Shown piece after piece: positions 33,906-45,554 of a DNA stretch of 64,000 nt. A model generated the notes under the pieces. It saw only the letters and a list, made by a program, of their open reading frames with translations, did no database searches and was not told the origin of the DNA. The translations under genes and the position numbers were made by a program. The stretch is from contig JAKZAP010000003.1 of the NCBI GenBank assembly GCA_023053575.1, positions 4,192,561 through 4,256,560 on the forward strand, written 5' to 3'. Source of the DNA: Branchinecta lynchi. Taxonomy: Eukaryota > Arthropoda > Branchiopoda > Anostraca > Branchinectidae. Positions within the stretch are counted from its first letter, which is position 1; every line of letters begins with the position of its first letter.

Positions 33906-35016
33906 GCTTTATCTCACTTTTTTGGAACGCAGTATCTTTATCAGTAACAACAAACAGTACACGTCAGTTCGAGAATGATCAAAACGTCAATGTTAAAACA
34001 TCAGGAGTTCAAGAACCTTATTAATTGGTTACGTTGCAAGCCTTGTCAGGTGGTAGCTGTTGTTGAGGCTAGTAAAATCCATATTATTATACTTTTATTT
34101 ATTAATAACATATACTATGTTCAGAAACAGTAACAGCTTAAGCTCAAATGGTCAGGCGCTATGCCTAATGTAGTCTATTAAGCCCCCTAGCAAATAATAT
34201 AGCACTTTAAAGTTTGAACTCTCTGAAAGGACCCATCGTAGATACGATAGATACATTCTGCTTGAGTACTATTTCGATCCATTCACGTTCTGAAGATTCT
34301 ACACTTCATAAATGTACCATATCTCCTCAGTTAGCACTACATGGATGATCACGCTTGCCACGTTGGTTCTGTTTACGTGACGGACCAGGCTCAGAATGAT
34401 TGCGTCCGAGAAACCTATTGGTCAGAGACCGGTTATGCAAATTTTAGCACGCTTATCATACAAAGCAAGAGACATAGAAATGGGCTAAAACCAGACGAAG
34501 CCTTGCGTAGTTTTCTGTTTGTGTTGTTGCTGTTGTGCAATATGTTTGCTTAGTTTCAAAGTTGTCAACTATCTCAGAACATCTTAGTGGCATCACTGTG
34601 TAGCGCAAGGGGTCCGTTTACTCCGAAGTTAAATTGACAGAGACATCAAGAACAAATAATCTGATAGAACCTCCATCTTTGGTCTCATGCAGCGACTATG
34701 GATACCCCGACAAAACTGAGCTGAGCTAGAGGTACTTGCTCATAGAGGAGGAATAAGTGCAGTAAGATCGCGTCCAGAGATCCAATCGGCTGTTGCGAGT
34801 AACGCTCAACCTTGCAGAAGTCGCCGAGAGATTCATTTAAAGACCGCTTTTGTCTCTAGTGTCACGGATGGATGTTATCAATATGGATGTATCCGAGGTA
34901 GCAGTTTACCTGGTCAGGCTTTTCCATCTTTTCCATCTAGTCCTTGAAAAGTCCTTGAAACCGAACCTGGTTATTTTCGTGGCGTTCGACCTCATTAAGC
35001 ATTTGCCGTTACCAGC
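33906..35016. other. Intronic stretch; nothing recognised
   Basis: No gene, no A or B units and no clear inverted repeats were seen. A 70-codon frame at 34,341 has no supporting signals. Confidence 0.35.
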
Positions 35017-35660
35017 TTAAAGTTCAATGGGCACATCAAACTACCCCAATCCCACTCTGTAACAACCTAGGAACAATGCTTACCCCCTAGATCAGCAGCT
35101 TTTTTAACAGTTTCCTCTCTGTGATATTTCAAAGCGTAATTTTGTGGTCCAGTACATGCTCTGTTTACTAGCTTGGACAAAGACAAAAGTGATGTTTCTT
35201 ATAATACTTAGTAGATCTTTATTTTATGCATAAATCAGCTTGTACAATTCAGATTTGAATAGTTTTTTGTTTTTGAATGATTTTTGTAGCTATGTTATAG
35301 TTTATAAGCTTATTGCATATTCTGGTACATTTTATAAAGCAAGCTAATCAAGCTTCACAACACTATTCCACAAAGAAAAACTTTTAATAGGCAGTTTAAG
35401 CCATGGAACTTCTGAGGAAACACTAGAACAATCGGGTAAACTGCATCTGCGGCTTGACTTTGGTGACATCTCAAACATATCCTGCCACGATATCCCAGCT
35501 GCTAAGATTCGGGTCGCCGAAATACCAGAGAGGTATAGACAAGGGATAGCAAGAAAACGGCCGATTTTCGTAGCGCCTTCTAAAGGATGTCGGAAATGTT
35601 CATTTGTGAAGCATTTAATACAAAGCAAAGCATTAGAAGTGTCCATTGTGCTTTAAGAGC
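35017..35660 (-). repeat. Family E repeat, copy 1 (inverse of 45.6-46.2 kb)
   Basis: About 650 bp match, inverted, 45,555-46,245 along nearly their whole length (for example TCCCACTCTGTAACAACCTAGG and GCTTGATTAGCTTGCTTTAT). Both copies begin and end at about the same place, so they are copies of one element. Its class is not clear; no terminal repeats were found. Confidence 0.8.
35344..35646 (-). CDS. Hypothetical 100-residue frame in family E
   Basis: The frame starts MDTSNALLCIKCFTNEHF and ends LPIKSFSLWNSVVKLD with a stop at 35,344. The end SFSLWNSV resembles the SLWNSLP-type C-terminus of non-LTR reverse transcriptases, so this may be the last part of a LINE ORF2. The copy at 45,568-45,780 keeps the first half of the frame with mostly similar residues, but an inserted block of about 40 bp breaks the second half. 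I cannot name it. Confidence 0.35.
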   Translation of the reverse strand: MDTSNALLCIKCFTNEHFRHPLEGATKIGRFLAIPCLYLSGISATRILAAGISWQDMFEMSPKSSRRCSLPDCSSVSSEVPWLKLPIKSFSLWNSVVKLD

Positions 35661-35700
35661 CATGGGCGCATTGAGGCACACACTGCTGCTTGTCGTTGAC

Positions 35701-36911
35701 TTTTTGGGATCCCAAAACGTGAGTGGCGGGACTCCTTTGACATCGCAAAAGTTGTCCGTCTGTGCGCACTATAACTCTCGAAGGGAACGAGATATTTTGA
35801 TGAAACTTGGTGTGAGGATTCTTTGGATCAAGAGTAAGGTCAAGTTCGTAGATGGGCTATGTAGCCCTACATTAAGGAGTGGGGGAGGGGTTTTAAATTA
35901 AGGGGCAAATGAAATATTTTTAAACAGATAATGTGATAGTCGATTATGGGGTAAGAAGACATGTTGAACACGATGGTGAAAACCATTTTGTCATCGGAAA
36001 AGTAGTTTGCCCGAAATCCGGACGAAACCGGAAAGTTTGTTAAAAGTAAAAGTTTTATTTGAAGTTGATTAGATGTTCGATTTAGGGGTAAGAAGACATG
36101 ATAAACACGATGGTGAAAACCGTTTTTTCGCCGGACAAGTAGTTAGCCCGGAATCCGGCCAAAACCGGAAAGTCTGTTAAAAGTAAAAGTCTTATTTGAA
36201 GTTGATTAGATGTTCGATTTAGGGGTAGGAAGCCGTGCCGAACATATTGGTGAAAACCATTTTCTCGCCAAACAAGTAGTTCGCCCGGAATCCAGCGAAA
36301 ACCGGAAAGTTTGTTAAAAGTAAAAGTTTTATTTGGAGTTGTTTAGATGTTCGATTTATGGGTAAGAAGACATGCTGAATACTTATGTGAAAACAATTTT
36401 CTACCCAGACAAGTAGTTCGCCCGGAATCCGGCCAAAACCGAAAATTGTTAAAAGTTAGAGTTTTATTTGTAGCTGATTAGATATTCAATTTAGGGGTAA
36501 AGAGAGGGTGAATCCGTGTATGACAATCATTTTTTACCCGGACATATAGTTCGACGGGAATCCGGCTGGAGCCGGAAAATTTTTTGAAGTTGATTAGATG
36601 TTCAGTATTGGGGTAAGCAGATACGCTGAGTTCGTTTTTGAGCTTTCTTTTTTTCGCCGGAAAAATAGTTCCGGATTTTGGCCGAAACCGGGGAATCCGC
36701 AGAAGTGACAGGAAGTTTTCGTCAAAACAGAGATGACTTACATGGGGTAAACACACATGCTGATTCAATACCTGAACTGATTCAATCAGATGATTAATCT
36801 GTTTTTGAATTTTAGTAGTAAAAATGTTCAAGGAGTCTGGCGAAGACAAGACCCAATTGTCTAGATCGAATATTAAATTTTTGGGATCCCATCGAAACCT
36901 TTGGTCTTGTT
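35701..36911 (+). mobile_element. Family A element
   Basis: It runs from TTTTTGGGATCCCAAAACG to ATCGAAACCTTTGGTCTTGTT at 36,911. The microsatellite is almost absent (GTCCGTCTGTGCGCAC). Six core units follow the GATGAAACTTGG module. Confidence 0.87.
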
Positions 36912-36960
36912 ACGTAATAGACGCCAATGCCTGTATGCACTTTACTGCGGTGATGCTGAC

Positions 36961-37255
36961 TTTGACTGGGCAAAACTTACCTGCGGAGCACCCCAAGGCA
37001 CAAAGTTGGCTGCTTTCTGTTCCTAGCAGTCATCAACGCAGTTCTTTCTGACTTTGAGGAATGGTTCAAGTTTGTTGAGGATTTACCAGTAATCCTTAAG
37101 TATTCCGCTAAAGATTCAATTCCGGTGCCAGAGTTCAGCCAAACATTACTCTTTGAGTTCAAAAAACAATGTGAAACAAACAGCCTTGAAATCAATCAGG
37201 AAAAATCCAAAATAGTGAGGTTCAACCTACTCAAACGTGACGTTTCTCTACGTTT
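36961..37255 (+). pseudogene. CR1-like reverse transcriptase fragment, palm region
   Basis: Translation gives LTCGAPQGTKLA, then after a one-base shift FLAVINAVLSDFEEW, FKFVEDLPVILKYS and SLEINQEKSKIVRF. CGAPQGTKL corresponds to the conserved GxPQG motif, and FVED occupies the place of the F/YxDD active site with Glu for the first Asp. Only about 95 codons remain. It directly follows the family A copy ending at 36,911. Confidence 0.75.
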
Positions 37256-37734
37256 CTTCTACGCGTCTTCACAGTGATATAGCTGTTTGTAGAGGTGATG
37301 AAACGTTATGTGCCGCGTAGTTCCTAACCTCTGCTCGTTTGCGTCAGGCAGGGTATGGGAAATCTTCGACTCCGCATGGTCTTATTAGAGATAGGGAGGC
37401 GGAGGCTCCGATTATTTGTTCTTGAGAAATACAACTGTCGCCTTCCTGTTAGTTTCGAATTTTGGCGGTGCCAAGGGAATATGCACTAGGGAGTGGCTTC
37501 CATTAGAGCTCTGGAATATTCGAAGTTGTTAGCTTACGTTTGCTGCATTGTTTCCTTTTCGAGAAGGAGAATTGGTTTCTGTCCATTGCGAGAAAATATC
37601 GATCATCGTCGACCATAGACATACAGATTTGGGATATAGTGAACCCAACCCAACCGCCATGTTTGTGGGAGGGGGGGGGGGGCGGTCCACTGGGTATGTA
37701 TAACCACTCCGGGGTTTTGACCTGTATCTCAATG
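37256..37734. other. Intronic stretch; G-run
   Basis: No gene is seen. A GGGAGGGGGGGGGGGGCGG tract lies at about 37,668-37,685. Frames of about 67 codons on both strands across it are not supported. Confidence 0.35.
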
Positions 37735-38053
37735 ACGCTCTGAACTTCGTGTAGTTACCTAAAGAGTGGGATTAGTGACCTAGGATTTTTCTACCCCTTA
37801 ACTCGTAACTAATTAAATAATCCAGTTCGCCTAGTCGTACTCCTAGCAAAATTGTACGATTTTATTACGGCCTTGCCAGACAGTTTCTTGAAAATTGGCA
37901 TTTAATTTGTATTTACAGAAGCTACAATACAGTAAAAACACGATATAAAGTGTATTTTCTTTGCAGCTCGTATTTTTTATTAATTTCCATCTTTGTCGGT
38001 TAGACAGAATCAAATCAGCAGTTTTTGTTGTAATACTTTTCCTGAGCTAATCC
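37735..38053 (+). repeat. Family G repeat, copy 1 (left part)
   Basis: TAGTTACCTAAAGAG, GATTAGTGACCTAGGATTTTT, AATTAAATAATCCAGTT and AAATCAGCAGTTTTTG are shared with copy 2 (40,700-41,135 and 41,870-42,010). The family B element at 38,054 interrupts it, and the rest follows at 40,452. Confidence 0.75.
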
Positions 38054-40451
38054 TTTTTATGGCACTTGCCCTTCGGCCAAGTGCCATATAGCGATCGCAA
38101 TTTCTGTCCGTCAGTCGGTCGGTCTGTCTGTCCCGGTTTTGCTAGTTCGGGCACTTCCAGGTAAACTAGAACGATGAAACTTTGCAGGCATATCAGGGAC
38201 TAGACCAGATTATATTATATATAGTCGCTTCCCTGATTTGACCATCTGGGGGGGGGGGGGGTGGATGGGAGCGGAATCCGAAAAAATTGTTAAAATGAGG
38301 TATTTTTAACTGACGAACGGGTGACCGGATATGAAACTTGATATATGAAAGGACCTCGTGTCTCAGACATCTTATTTTAAATCCGGACTGGATCCAATGA
38401 CACTGGGGGGAGCTGGAGGGGGAAACTGGAAATCTTAGGAAACGGGAAATCTTAGGAAACGCTCAGAGTGGAGAATCGGGATGAAACTTGGTGGAAAGAA
38501 CAAGCACAAGTCCTAGATACGTGGTTAATATAACCGAACCGGATCCGCTCAATTTCGGGGTGTTGGGGGGGTCGAGTTTCTAGTGATTCCGCGACTCGGT
38601 ACTTCCTGATGTGCTAGGACGATGAAAATGGGCAGGCATGTCAGGGGCCCGAAGAGATTGACTTGAGAATGGTCATGTCCCCCATCCGACCATCTGGGGG
38701 GGGGGCTGGAGGGAGGAGGAATCCGGAAAAATTAGGTATTTTTAACTTCCGAGACTTGGGAAACGCTTAGAGTGGAGAGATCGGGATGAAACTTGGTGGC
38801 GAGAACAAGCACAAGCCCTAGATACGTGTTTGAAATAACCGGACCGGATCCGTTAATTGTGGGGGAGTTGGGGGGGGGATCTGAATTTCTATGAGTGATC
38901 CCGCGAGTTTGGTACTTCCTGATGTGCTAGGACGATGCAACTTGGCAGGCATGTAAGGGACCAGAACAGGTTGACTGGAGAATAGTCCTTTTCCCGATCG
39001 GACCATCTAGGGGGGGGGGGATCCAGAAAGTGAGATATTTTTTACTTGCGAACGGATGATCGGATCTTAATAAAACTTGATATATTGAAAGACCTCGTGT
39101 CTCAGACGCCCCATTTTAAATCCTGACCTGATCCGATCATATTGGGGGGAGTTGGAGGGGGAACCGGAAATCTTTGGAAACACTTAGAGCGGAGGGATCT
39201 GGATGAAACTTGGTGGGAAGAACAAGCACAACTTCTAGATACGCCATTGAAATAATAGGACGGGATTCGGTTACTGTGGGGGAGTTGGGGGGGGGGGGGG
39301 AGGCGGATTTCTAGTAAGCGTGCGAGTTCGGTACTTCCTTATGTGCTAGGACGATGAAACTTGGTAGGCGTGTCGGGGACCCGAATAGATTGACTTGAGA
39401 ATAGTTGTCTCCTCGATCCGACAATCGTGAGAGGAGTGGAGGGATTGGGAATCCGCAATCTAGTTGCACGGGTAGTTTTTAACGGGTGATTGGATTTGAA
39501 TGAAATTTGGCAAGTGGAAAGAGCTTCGTCTCAGACGTACCATGTCAGGTTCGGGGAGGAGTGAAAGAGGGGTGAACCAGAAATCTTGGGAAACGCTTAG
39601 AGCGGAGAGATCGGGATGAAACTTGGTGGGAAGAACCATCGCAAGTCCTAGATACATCGTTGACATAACCGGATCAGATTCGAACACTGTGGGGGAGTTG
39701 TGGGGGGGGGGGGGGGCTTAATTCTGGCGATCCCGCAAGTTCGGAATATCCTTATGTTCTAGGACGATAAAACTTGGAAGAGGTATCAGGGACCCGAACA
39801 GACTGACATGAGAATAGTCGTTTCCCCGATCCGAACATCATGGGCAGTCAAACTTGATGGACGGGAAGAGGATAAGTCGGTGATGCTACATTTATGTTTC
39901 CGAGTCATATTCAGCACGGTGGGCGGAGTTGGAAGGGGAGTCCCGGAAATTTTGTGGCTCGCATAAGGGTCAAACAAGTGGAGTAATCTGAATGAAACTT
40001 GGAAGATACAGAGGTCATATGCCCTAGATGACATATTTTAAGGCTCGAACCGGATCCGACCGCGATGGGGGGGGGAGGGAGAGGAATTTCCGGGAAGTTT
40101 CCCAAAAATTGCTCAGATTCGAGTGAAAGATAGATTGTAAGAGAAAATGCTTCAGATGATCCAGTTAGGAGCCCAGACGAGGTTCTGCCCCGGTATATGG
40201 GGAATTGGAAGGGGGTACCGGAAATCTTGGGCACTTCTAGGGATATAGTGAGTGGATTTCTTGGGTTGACACTTGGAAGGTTGGCGATGGATTGGAGGTG
40301 ATGTCGGAAATTTTCAGACCTGAGTGGTACTAGATATCCTAATTTTAGGTCCGAACCGCATTTTTGGATGGCGGGGTGTTTTGTGAATTTCTCTTTTACT
40401 TTCTTGTACCTCTACTCGTAACAAGCGCCATACGAGCTCGTAGCTCTTGTT
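38054..40451 (+). mobile_element. Family B element inserted in family G
   Basis: It runs from T5 plus TATGGCACTTGCCC..CAAGTGCCATA (38,059) to CATACGAGCTCGTAGCTCTTGTT at 40,451. A GTCGG/GTCTG microsatellite, GCACTTCCAGGTAAACTAG, then about 16 half-units with GATGAAACTTGG and G-rich tracts. Flanks 'gagctaatcctttt' and 'aattagtagcgaggag' match an uninterrupted stretch in family G copy 2 at about 41,903-41,937. Confidence 0.88.
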
Positions 40452-41139
40452 AATTAGTAGCGAGGAGTTTCGCAAAATCCTTCTGAGATCTTTTTTGTTA
40501 ATTCCACCACTTATCTATAGTCTGTTTTTGCCTTTCTTTCCCTGTTGCGTTCCTGTAGCGGCGAAAAATACCTAGTGGCGAAAAATCACGGTGGCGCTAA
40601 AACAAGAATCTCAGTTTCCGACGGGTCAGAATCCGAACGTAGCAGTGCTTTAGCGCCACTGAGTATTTTTTGCCACTTTGGGTTTCGGCCCATCTCCTAG
40701 TGACGAGCTGAACCTTGTTTAGTTACCTGACGGCTTAGTGAGATTAGTGACCTAGGATTTTTCGCTACTCTCATAACTCATTAAATAATCCAATTGGCCT
40801 AGTAATTCAACAAGTAAAATCTTAAGCCGTTTTAGGACCTTGTCAAAAAATTTCTTGAAGCATTTGATTTATATTTACAGAAAACACAATATAGTAAAAA
40901 CACGAAAACTCGCTAACCATCGTTAAAACTGGCAAGATGTCTAGTCTAAGTGTACTAAATGAGAGACTCTTCTCGAAAAGATGAGACACTTCTTCTCGAA
41001 ATATGGTTGCTACTGCCACTGTTACTTCTTCGCGAACGCGTTTCCGAATCGCCGCTTTCGCTTGAATATCTTCTGTTTTTGCACATTCGGGTCCATGTCC
41101 CTCATGCAGCTTGGTGAGCACGAATTCCCTCATTCATTC
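40452..41139 (+). repeat. Family G, end of copy 1 and start of copy 2
   Basis: 40,452-40,660 continues copy 1 (GTAGCGAGGAGTTTCGC, GGCGAAAAATCACGGTGGCG). 40,705-41,139 begins copy 2 (TAGTTACCTGACGGC, GATTAGTGACCTAGGATTTTT). Copy 2 is then cut by a minus-strand LINE end and resumes near 41,860. The family's nature is unknown. Confidence 0.7.
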
Positions 41140-41855
41140 ATACATTGATTCATTCATTTATTTGTACTACATAGACTACATAACATAAATATGATGCGAT
41201 GAACAAGACCCCCTGAAGCTATCTTGTTGGGGATCTACTACCTATATACTAACCTACACTGAAAATATTCACATTACAATCACATTACATCACATTACAA
41301 AAATAAATAAACTACACATACAGAAAGGTATTAACGTCAAAAAAAGAAGAAAAATACACTGAAAGGGAAAGAGAAACGGAAGGAAATAATAGACAAGAAC
41401 ACGGAAGAGTTGTTAAATTTTTTTTTTTTTTTTTTTTTTTATCAAAGTTAACTATAGAGAAAAATAAATATGAGAATAAAAATGAACGAAAGAAAAGCAC
41501 AAAAAAATGACACAAAAAAAGATGGGTAAATACGGGTGCATTACCCACTGGCGAACTTGAGTTGATAGGAGCAGACGCTGGAAAACGGAATAGAAAGTAA
41601 GGTGAGGAGTTGTATCAGATGGTAATGAATTCCATAAGCAGATAGAACGGTAAATTGGTGATCTTTGAGCAGCTGTGGATGAGCATCTTGGAACGGAAAT
41701 TTTTCGAGAGGAACCACATAGTGATAGGGAGTACTTACTTGAAAAGCTTACTCGTAGCTCGCAATCCTCTCTTGCCCTACAAAGAACCTTGGGGCAGGCA
41801 TAATACTTATTGTCTCCATTCTTGGACTTCTAGCGAACCAAAAATCTGTCACCGA
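41140..41855 (-). pseudogene. Non-LTR retrotransposon 3' end with RT C-terminus
   Basis: On the minus strand about 41,800-41,540 encodes a typical reverse-transcriptase C-terminal tail (ICLWNSLPSDTTPHLTFYSV). It is followed by a 3' UTR with an A-rich block (T24-type run on plus at about 41,416-41,440), and an AATGAATG-type tandem tail at 41,128-41,160. It interrupts family G copy 2. The catalytic part is missing. Confidence 0.7.
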
Positions 41856-41859
41856 TACA

Positions 41860-42015
41860 GTGAAAGTATCAAATCAGCAGTTTTTCTTTTAATGCTTTTC
41901 CAGAGTTAAAACTTTATATAAGTAGTAGCAAGGAGTGGCCCAAAATCCAGTTGCGAAAAATCACATTGGCGCCAAAGCACGTATCTCGAATCCGAACTCC
42001 GAAGAAACCACGAAA
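41860..42015 (+). repeat. Family G copy 2, right part; family B empty site
   Basis: AAATCAGCAGTTTTTCTTTTAAT, GAGTTAAAACTTTATATAAG and GTAGTAGCAAGGAGTGG run without a break where copy 1 carries the 2.4-kb family B element. It therefore shows the pre-insertion sequence, with the join at the T-rich word. Confidence 0.7.
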
Positions 42016-42039
42016 CCCGTCTGCTACTTGATGGTGAGC

Positions 42040-42062
42040 CATCGGAACCTTTGGTCTTGTTT
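42040..42062 (+). mobile_element. Family A 3'-terminal fragment beside a splice acceptor
   Basis: CCATCGGAACCTTTGGTCTTGTT is the last 23 bp of family A and ends about 18 bp before the acceptor AG of the 42,081 exon. No other A sequence adjoins it on the left. Confidence 0.6.
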
Positions 42063-42080
42063 CATTTGCTGTCTTTTTAG

Positions 42081-42172
42081 CTCGCCTTTCAACCTTCAAG
42101 TGCCTCCTTACGGTTCGAATTCAATCCATTCACCGAACTCGTCCATCCATTCCGTCCTCTCTGACATCGGCG
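42081..42172 (+). CDS. Host gene, second coding exon
   Basis: The acceptor TGCTGTCTTTTTAG ends at 42,080 and the donor GGCG|GTAAGTCC starts at 42,173. The first exon leaves two bases (AG), and the C at 42,081 completes a Ser codon. The frame then reads SPFNLQVPPYGSNSIHSPNS and SIHSVLSDIG, with one base left for the next exon. Length 92 bp, no stop. Ser/Pro/Asn-rich like the first exon. A 99-codon frame running through it (41,935-42,234) extends into both introns and is not the real product. Pairing with 11,949 rests on phase, strand and composition; transcript data would settle it. No further exon was found to 64,000. Confidence 0.68.
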
Positions 42173-43969
42173 GTAAGTCCAGTTTGCTTCATTTTCTGCA
42201 TCTCCTGCATGGAAAGTCCCGGGGGACTTATTAAATAACAGGCGAAAAACACAATCCACATCTGTTTACCAATGAAAAATACTACTACTACTAATACTAC
42301 ATTTCTAATCACTAAAGCAAAAACTAAAATAAAAGAAACAGAAAAAGAAAGAAAAGAAAACGACTGATTCTTGCTTACTCTTTTGCGAGGAAGAACCTTT
42401 TCACTTTGTTGTAGTTGCAGTGTAGTTGCAGTTGCTCTGGAACTTGTAAGTGATGCCGAAGCTAAGTTCAAGCTACGTTAACACACATCCCGAAAATATT
42501 TCGTGTATATTTTCAATAAATTACGTCGCTTTGACGGAATCTGCATGTGATATGTCAAAATTTAATTGAAAGTTCTGATTCGTCTATGGGATTTTGTATT
42601 GTTTCACTACATTTTAAGCGTAGAGGGACACGCACATAGAGGTTCCACAAATCCGGAAGAGTAAGTTCATTTGGTGAAATCGATTATTTGTGGATAACGG
42701 ACAAACGAAGTTACGCATTTTTATCGGGTTTTCAGTCCTATCTGAGTGAAAACCCTCAAGGAGTAGCCGGAACAATAGTCTCAGTAATTCACAAGTTCAA
42801 AATCCTTATCAAACACCGATAATTCAGTTTCAAAGTATACAAAAATAAACTATTCCTCACGACGTTAAATTCTTTGATTGTCCTCTGCCGTTTTCGTCGG
42901 GTAGGATGCAATCGCTATACAGGTTGCGTTTTTGATCGAAGTTTTGTTTGCCGTTCGCTTAGCCGGTTGCTTAATTTCCGTTTTTGAACGCCGTCGAAGT
43001 TCACCGTTTGCTTAATTAGTGTTTTTACGACTCCGGTGATCCTTGACAGGTCGACGTTTCTTCGACGATTCAAGCAAACTTCGAACTTGCTAGCGCACGA
43101 AGTTCGACGGTCAGAGTTTGAAGGACGAAGGAACTGTGACCGGCGACCAAAAACGGTATTTAAGCAGAGACCTTTGAGGTTGAAGGTAACTTCAAACTTC
43201 GATCAAAAACGCAACTAATACCTTTACGACGCACTATTGCTGGTGCTTCTCGGAGCATGGGCGAGAGACAGCGAGGGATTTCCCAGTCTTGATTTTAGTG
43301 TATAGCAACTGCCCGGTGCCAGCACTGGCTGACAGCAGCTGACACCAGTTGCCACATATTCGAACATTAAAATTAGCATATTTAGAAGCGGGAATCCGCT
43401 GATTTACGGCCGGCACCGATGCTGATAACGCTAGTTTTGTGCCGCGAATGGGTGTTCAGGAGGTGCCGGAGAGTGGGTAACCCCTCGAGAGACAGAGGTT
43501 CTTTATCATTATCCGCTGTTGTCGCCAATCACCGCCCTTCCGAATTTTCTTCTTCTTCTTGAGATAACGCAATTTGACTTCTATTTTCGCCTAGTTCTTC
43601 TTCGTTTACTCTTAAATCTCCCTGTAATGAATTTTTTACGTGATACGAGGCGCTCGAAAGAGGCTTGTTTTGTGTCCTCTTTTTTATAGGTTAGTTTGCC
43701 CGGTTTCTAACGGGCTACTTCCGGTGGGGACAGCTGGAACAGACGGTGTAAGGAATTGCAACGTCTAGAGTGCAGTCAAGCTTGCGAATTCCCTTGTTAA
43801 GGAGTGTGTCTTAAAAAAAAAATGTTTTTGTTTCCGGACGGCGCTAAAAGTGAGGCCAAAAGTTTAAGTTGGAAACGAGCGTTCTTTAGTTGCGTCGTTG
43901 AATCAGGAATAGATAATCAGCTCCCCGGACAGTGTTCAGGCTCTGCGAATGGAACATTCGAGCTAACGC
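42173..43969 (+). other. Host-gene intron after exon at 42,081
   Basis: No gene is seen apart from an inverted-repeat element at 42,923-43,215. Around 42,240-42,480 it is A-rich. Frames at 43,036, 43,234 and 43,804 are unsupported. Confidence 0.4.
42923..43215. mobile_element. Terminal-inverted-repeat element, 293 bp
   Basis: The ends GTTGCGTTTTTGATCGAAG and CTTCGATCAAAAACGCAAC are exact inverses, and inner parts are also partly inverted (CGACG, TTCGAAG words). No clear target duplication and no coding capacity. Probably a MITE of unknown superfamily. Confidence 0.75.
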
Positions 43970-45402
43970 TTTTTATGGCACTTCACTTGCCTTCCGGTCA
44001 AGTGCTATGTACCGATCACTTTTCCGTCGTTCGGTCTGTCGGTCGGTCAGTCCGGTGATCGCGAGTTAGGGTACTTCCAGATGTGCTAGGAAGATGAAAC
44101 TTGGCTGGCAAATTACGGACCCGACCCTCTACCCGGCCAAACTAACTTGGAAATAGTCACTTCCCCGATCCGACCACCGTGGGGGAGTGGAAGGAGGGGG
44201 AATCCAGAATTTTAAAAGATGCTTAACTTTTGAATGGGGAATCGGATCTTAATGAAACTTGACATTTCGAAAGACCTCGTTACTCAAATGACACACTTCA
44301 AGTATGGAACGCATCTGGTGACTTTGGGGGGAGTTGGAGGGGGAACCAGAAATCGTGTGACATGCTCAGAGTGGACGAGTCGGAATGGAACTTGGTGCGA
44401 AGAACAGGCACACACCCTTGATTCATAGCTGCTAAGGACGGACCGGATTCAGGCACTGTGGGGGGAGTTGGAGGGATTTTTCCGAAGTTTCGGCAATCCC
44501 GAGTTAAGGTGCTTCCATATGTGCTAGGACGATGAAGCTTGGCAGGCGTATCAGGGACTCGACCATTTCACCTTAAGAATCGTCCTTTCTCCGATTTGAC
44601 CATCGTGGGGGGAGTGGACGGAAGGGGAATCAGGAATCTTGAGATATGTCCAGCTTTTGGACGGGTGATCGGATATTCTTGACATTCGGAAATAACTCAT
44701 GTCTCCGATATTTCATTTCAAGTGCGAACAGGATCCGATCAGTGGGGATGGGGAGTAGGGGGACCGAACATTTTGTGACACGCTTAGAGTGTGATGATTG
44801 GGATGACACTTGGTGGGAAGAACAAGCTTAAGCTCGAGATTCATATCAGTGACAGATCCGGACCGGATTCGAGCACTCTGGGAGGAGTTGGGGGGGGGGG
44901 GGGGGGCGGAATTCCTTTGATCGCGATTTAAAGTATTTCCGGATGTGCTAAGACGATGAAACTTGGCTTGAACATTAGAGACTCGGCAAGATTGGCACAG
45001 AAATTGTTATTTCCCAGATCCGACCATCCCTTAAAGTACTCGTCTTAACCGCAAAGTACCCTTAAAGTACCCATCTTAAACCGAAAAGAAAAGAAAAAAT
45101 ACTTGACGAATCCATACATTGGCTATTCAGGATCCTAAAGGGCCCAGGATCATTTTTGCCTCAAGGATTTTGATTACAGGTGAATTTCTAGCACCTTTAA
45201 AGTGCAGATCATCGCAGCCAAGTGCAGAAATAAAATACTTTTTACCAAACGACACATCCTCATGATTTCCAAGGGTCCATGATCATTCCTATCCAAAGGG
45301 TTTTGCTTACAAATGATCACAACAAACCGACGAATTGGCAAATTCCTACTTTAATCCTCCCATCCAGCCTTGCAAATGCCACATGAGCTTCTAGCTCTTG
45401 TT
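43970..45402 (+). mobile_element. Family B element, diverged
   Basis: The 5' hairpin is TATGGCACTTCACTTGCC..GGTCAAGTGCTAT, and the 3' end AAATGCCACATGAGCTTCTAGCTCTTGTT at 45,402. The core has GATGAAACTTGG half-units with TGGGGGGAGTTGGAGGG tracts. About 45,010-45,340 is unlike other B copies and may be a different insert or an older terminal region. Confidence 0.8.
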
Positions 45403-45554
45403 TTGTTCAAAACTTCTAGTTTTCTTTCTTATTGCTTTATTAGGAAATGACATGGTGAATAAGAATGAAAATTGTTTCTCGCCTCGCGTGGGTAGTCCGG
45501 GCGGGATTCAGTCGAAACCGAATTTACGATTATTTTACGAACAACCGATTTTCA

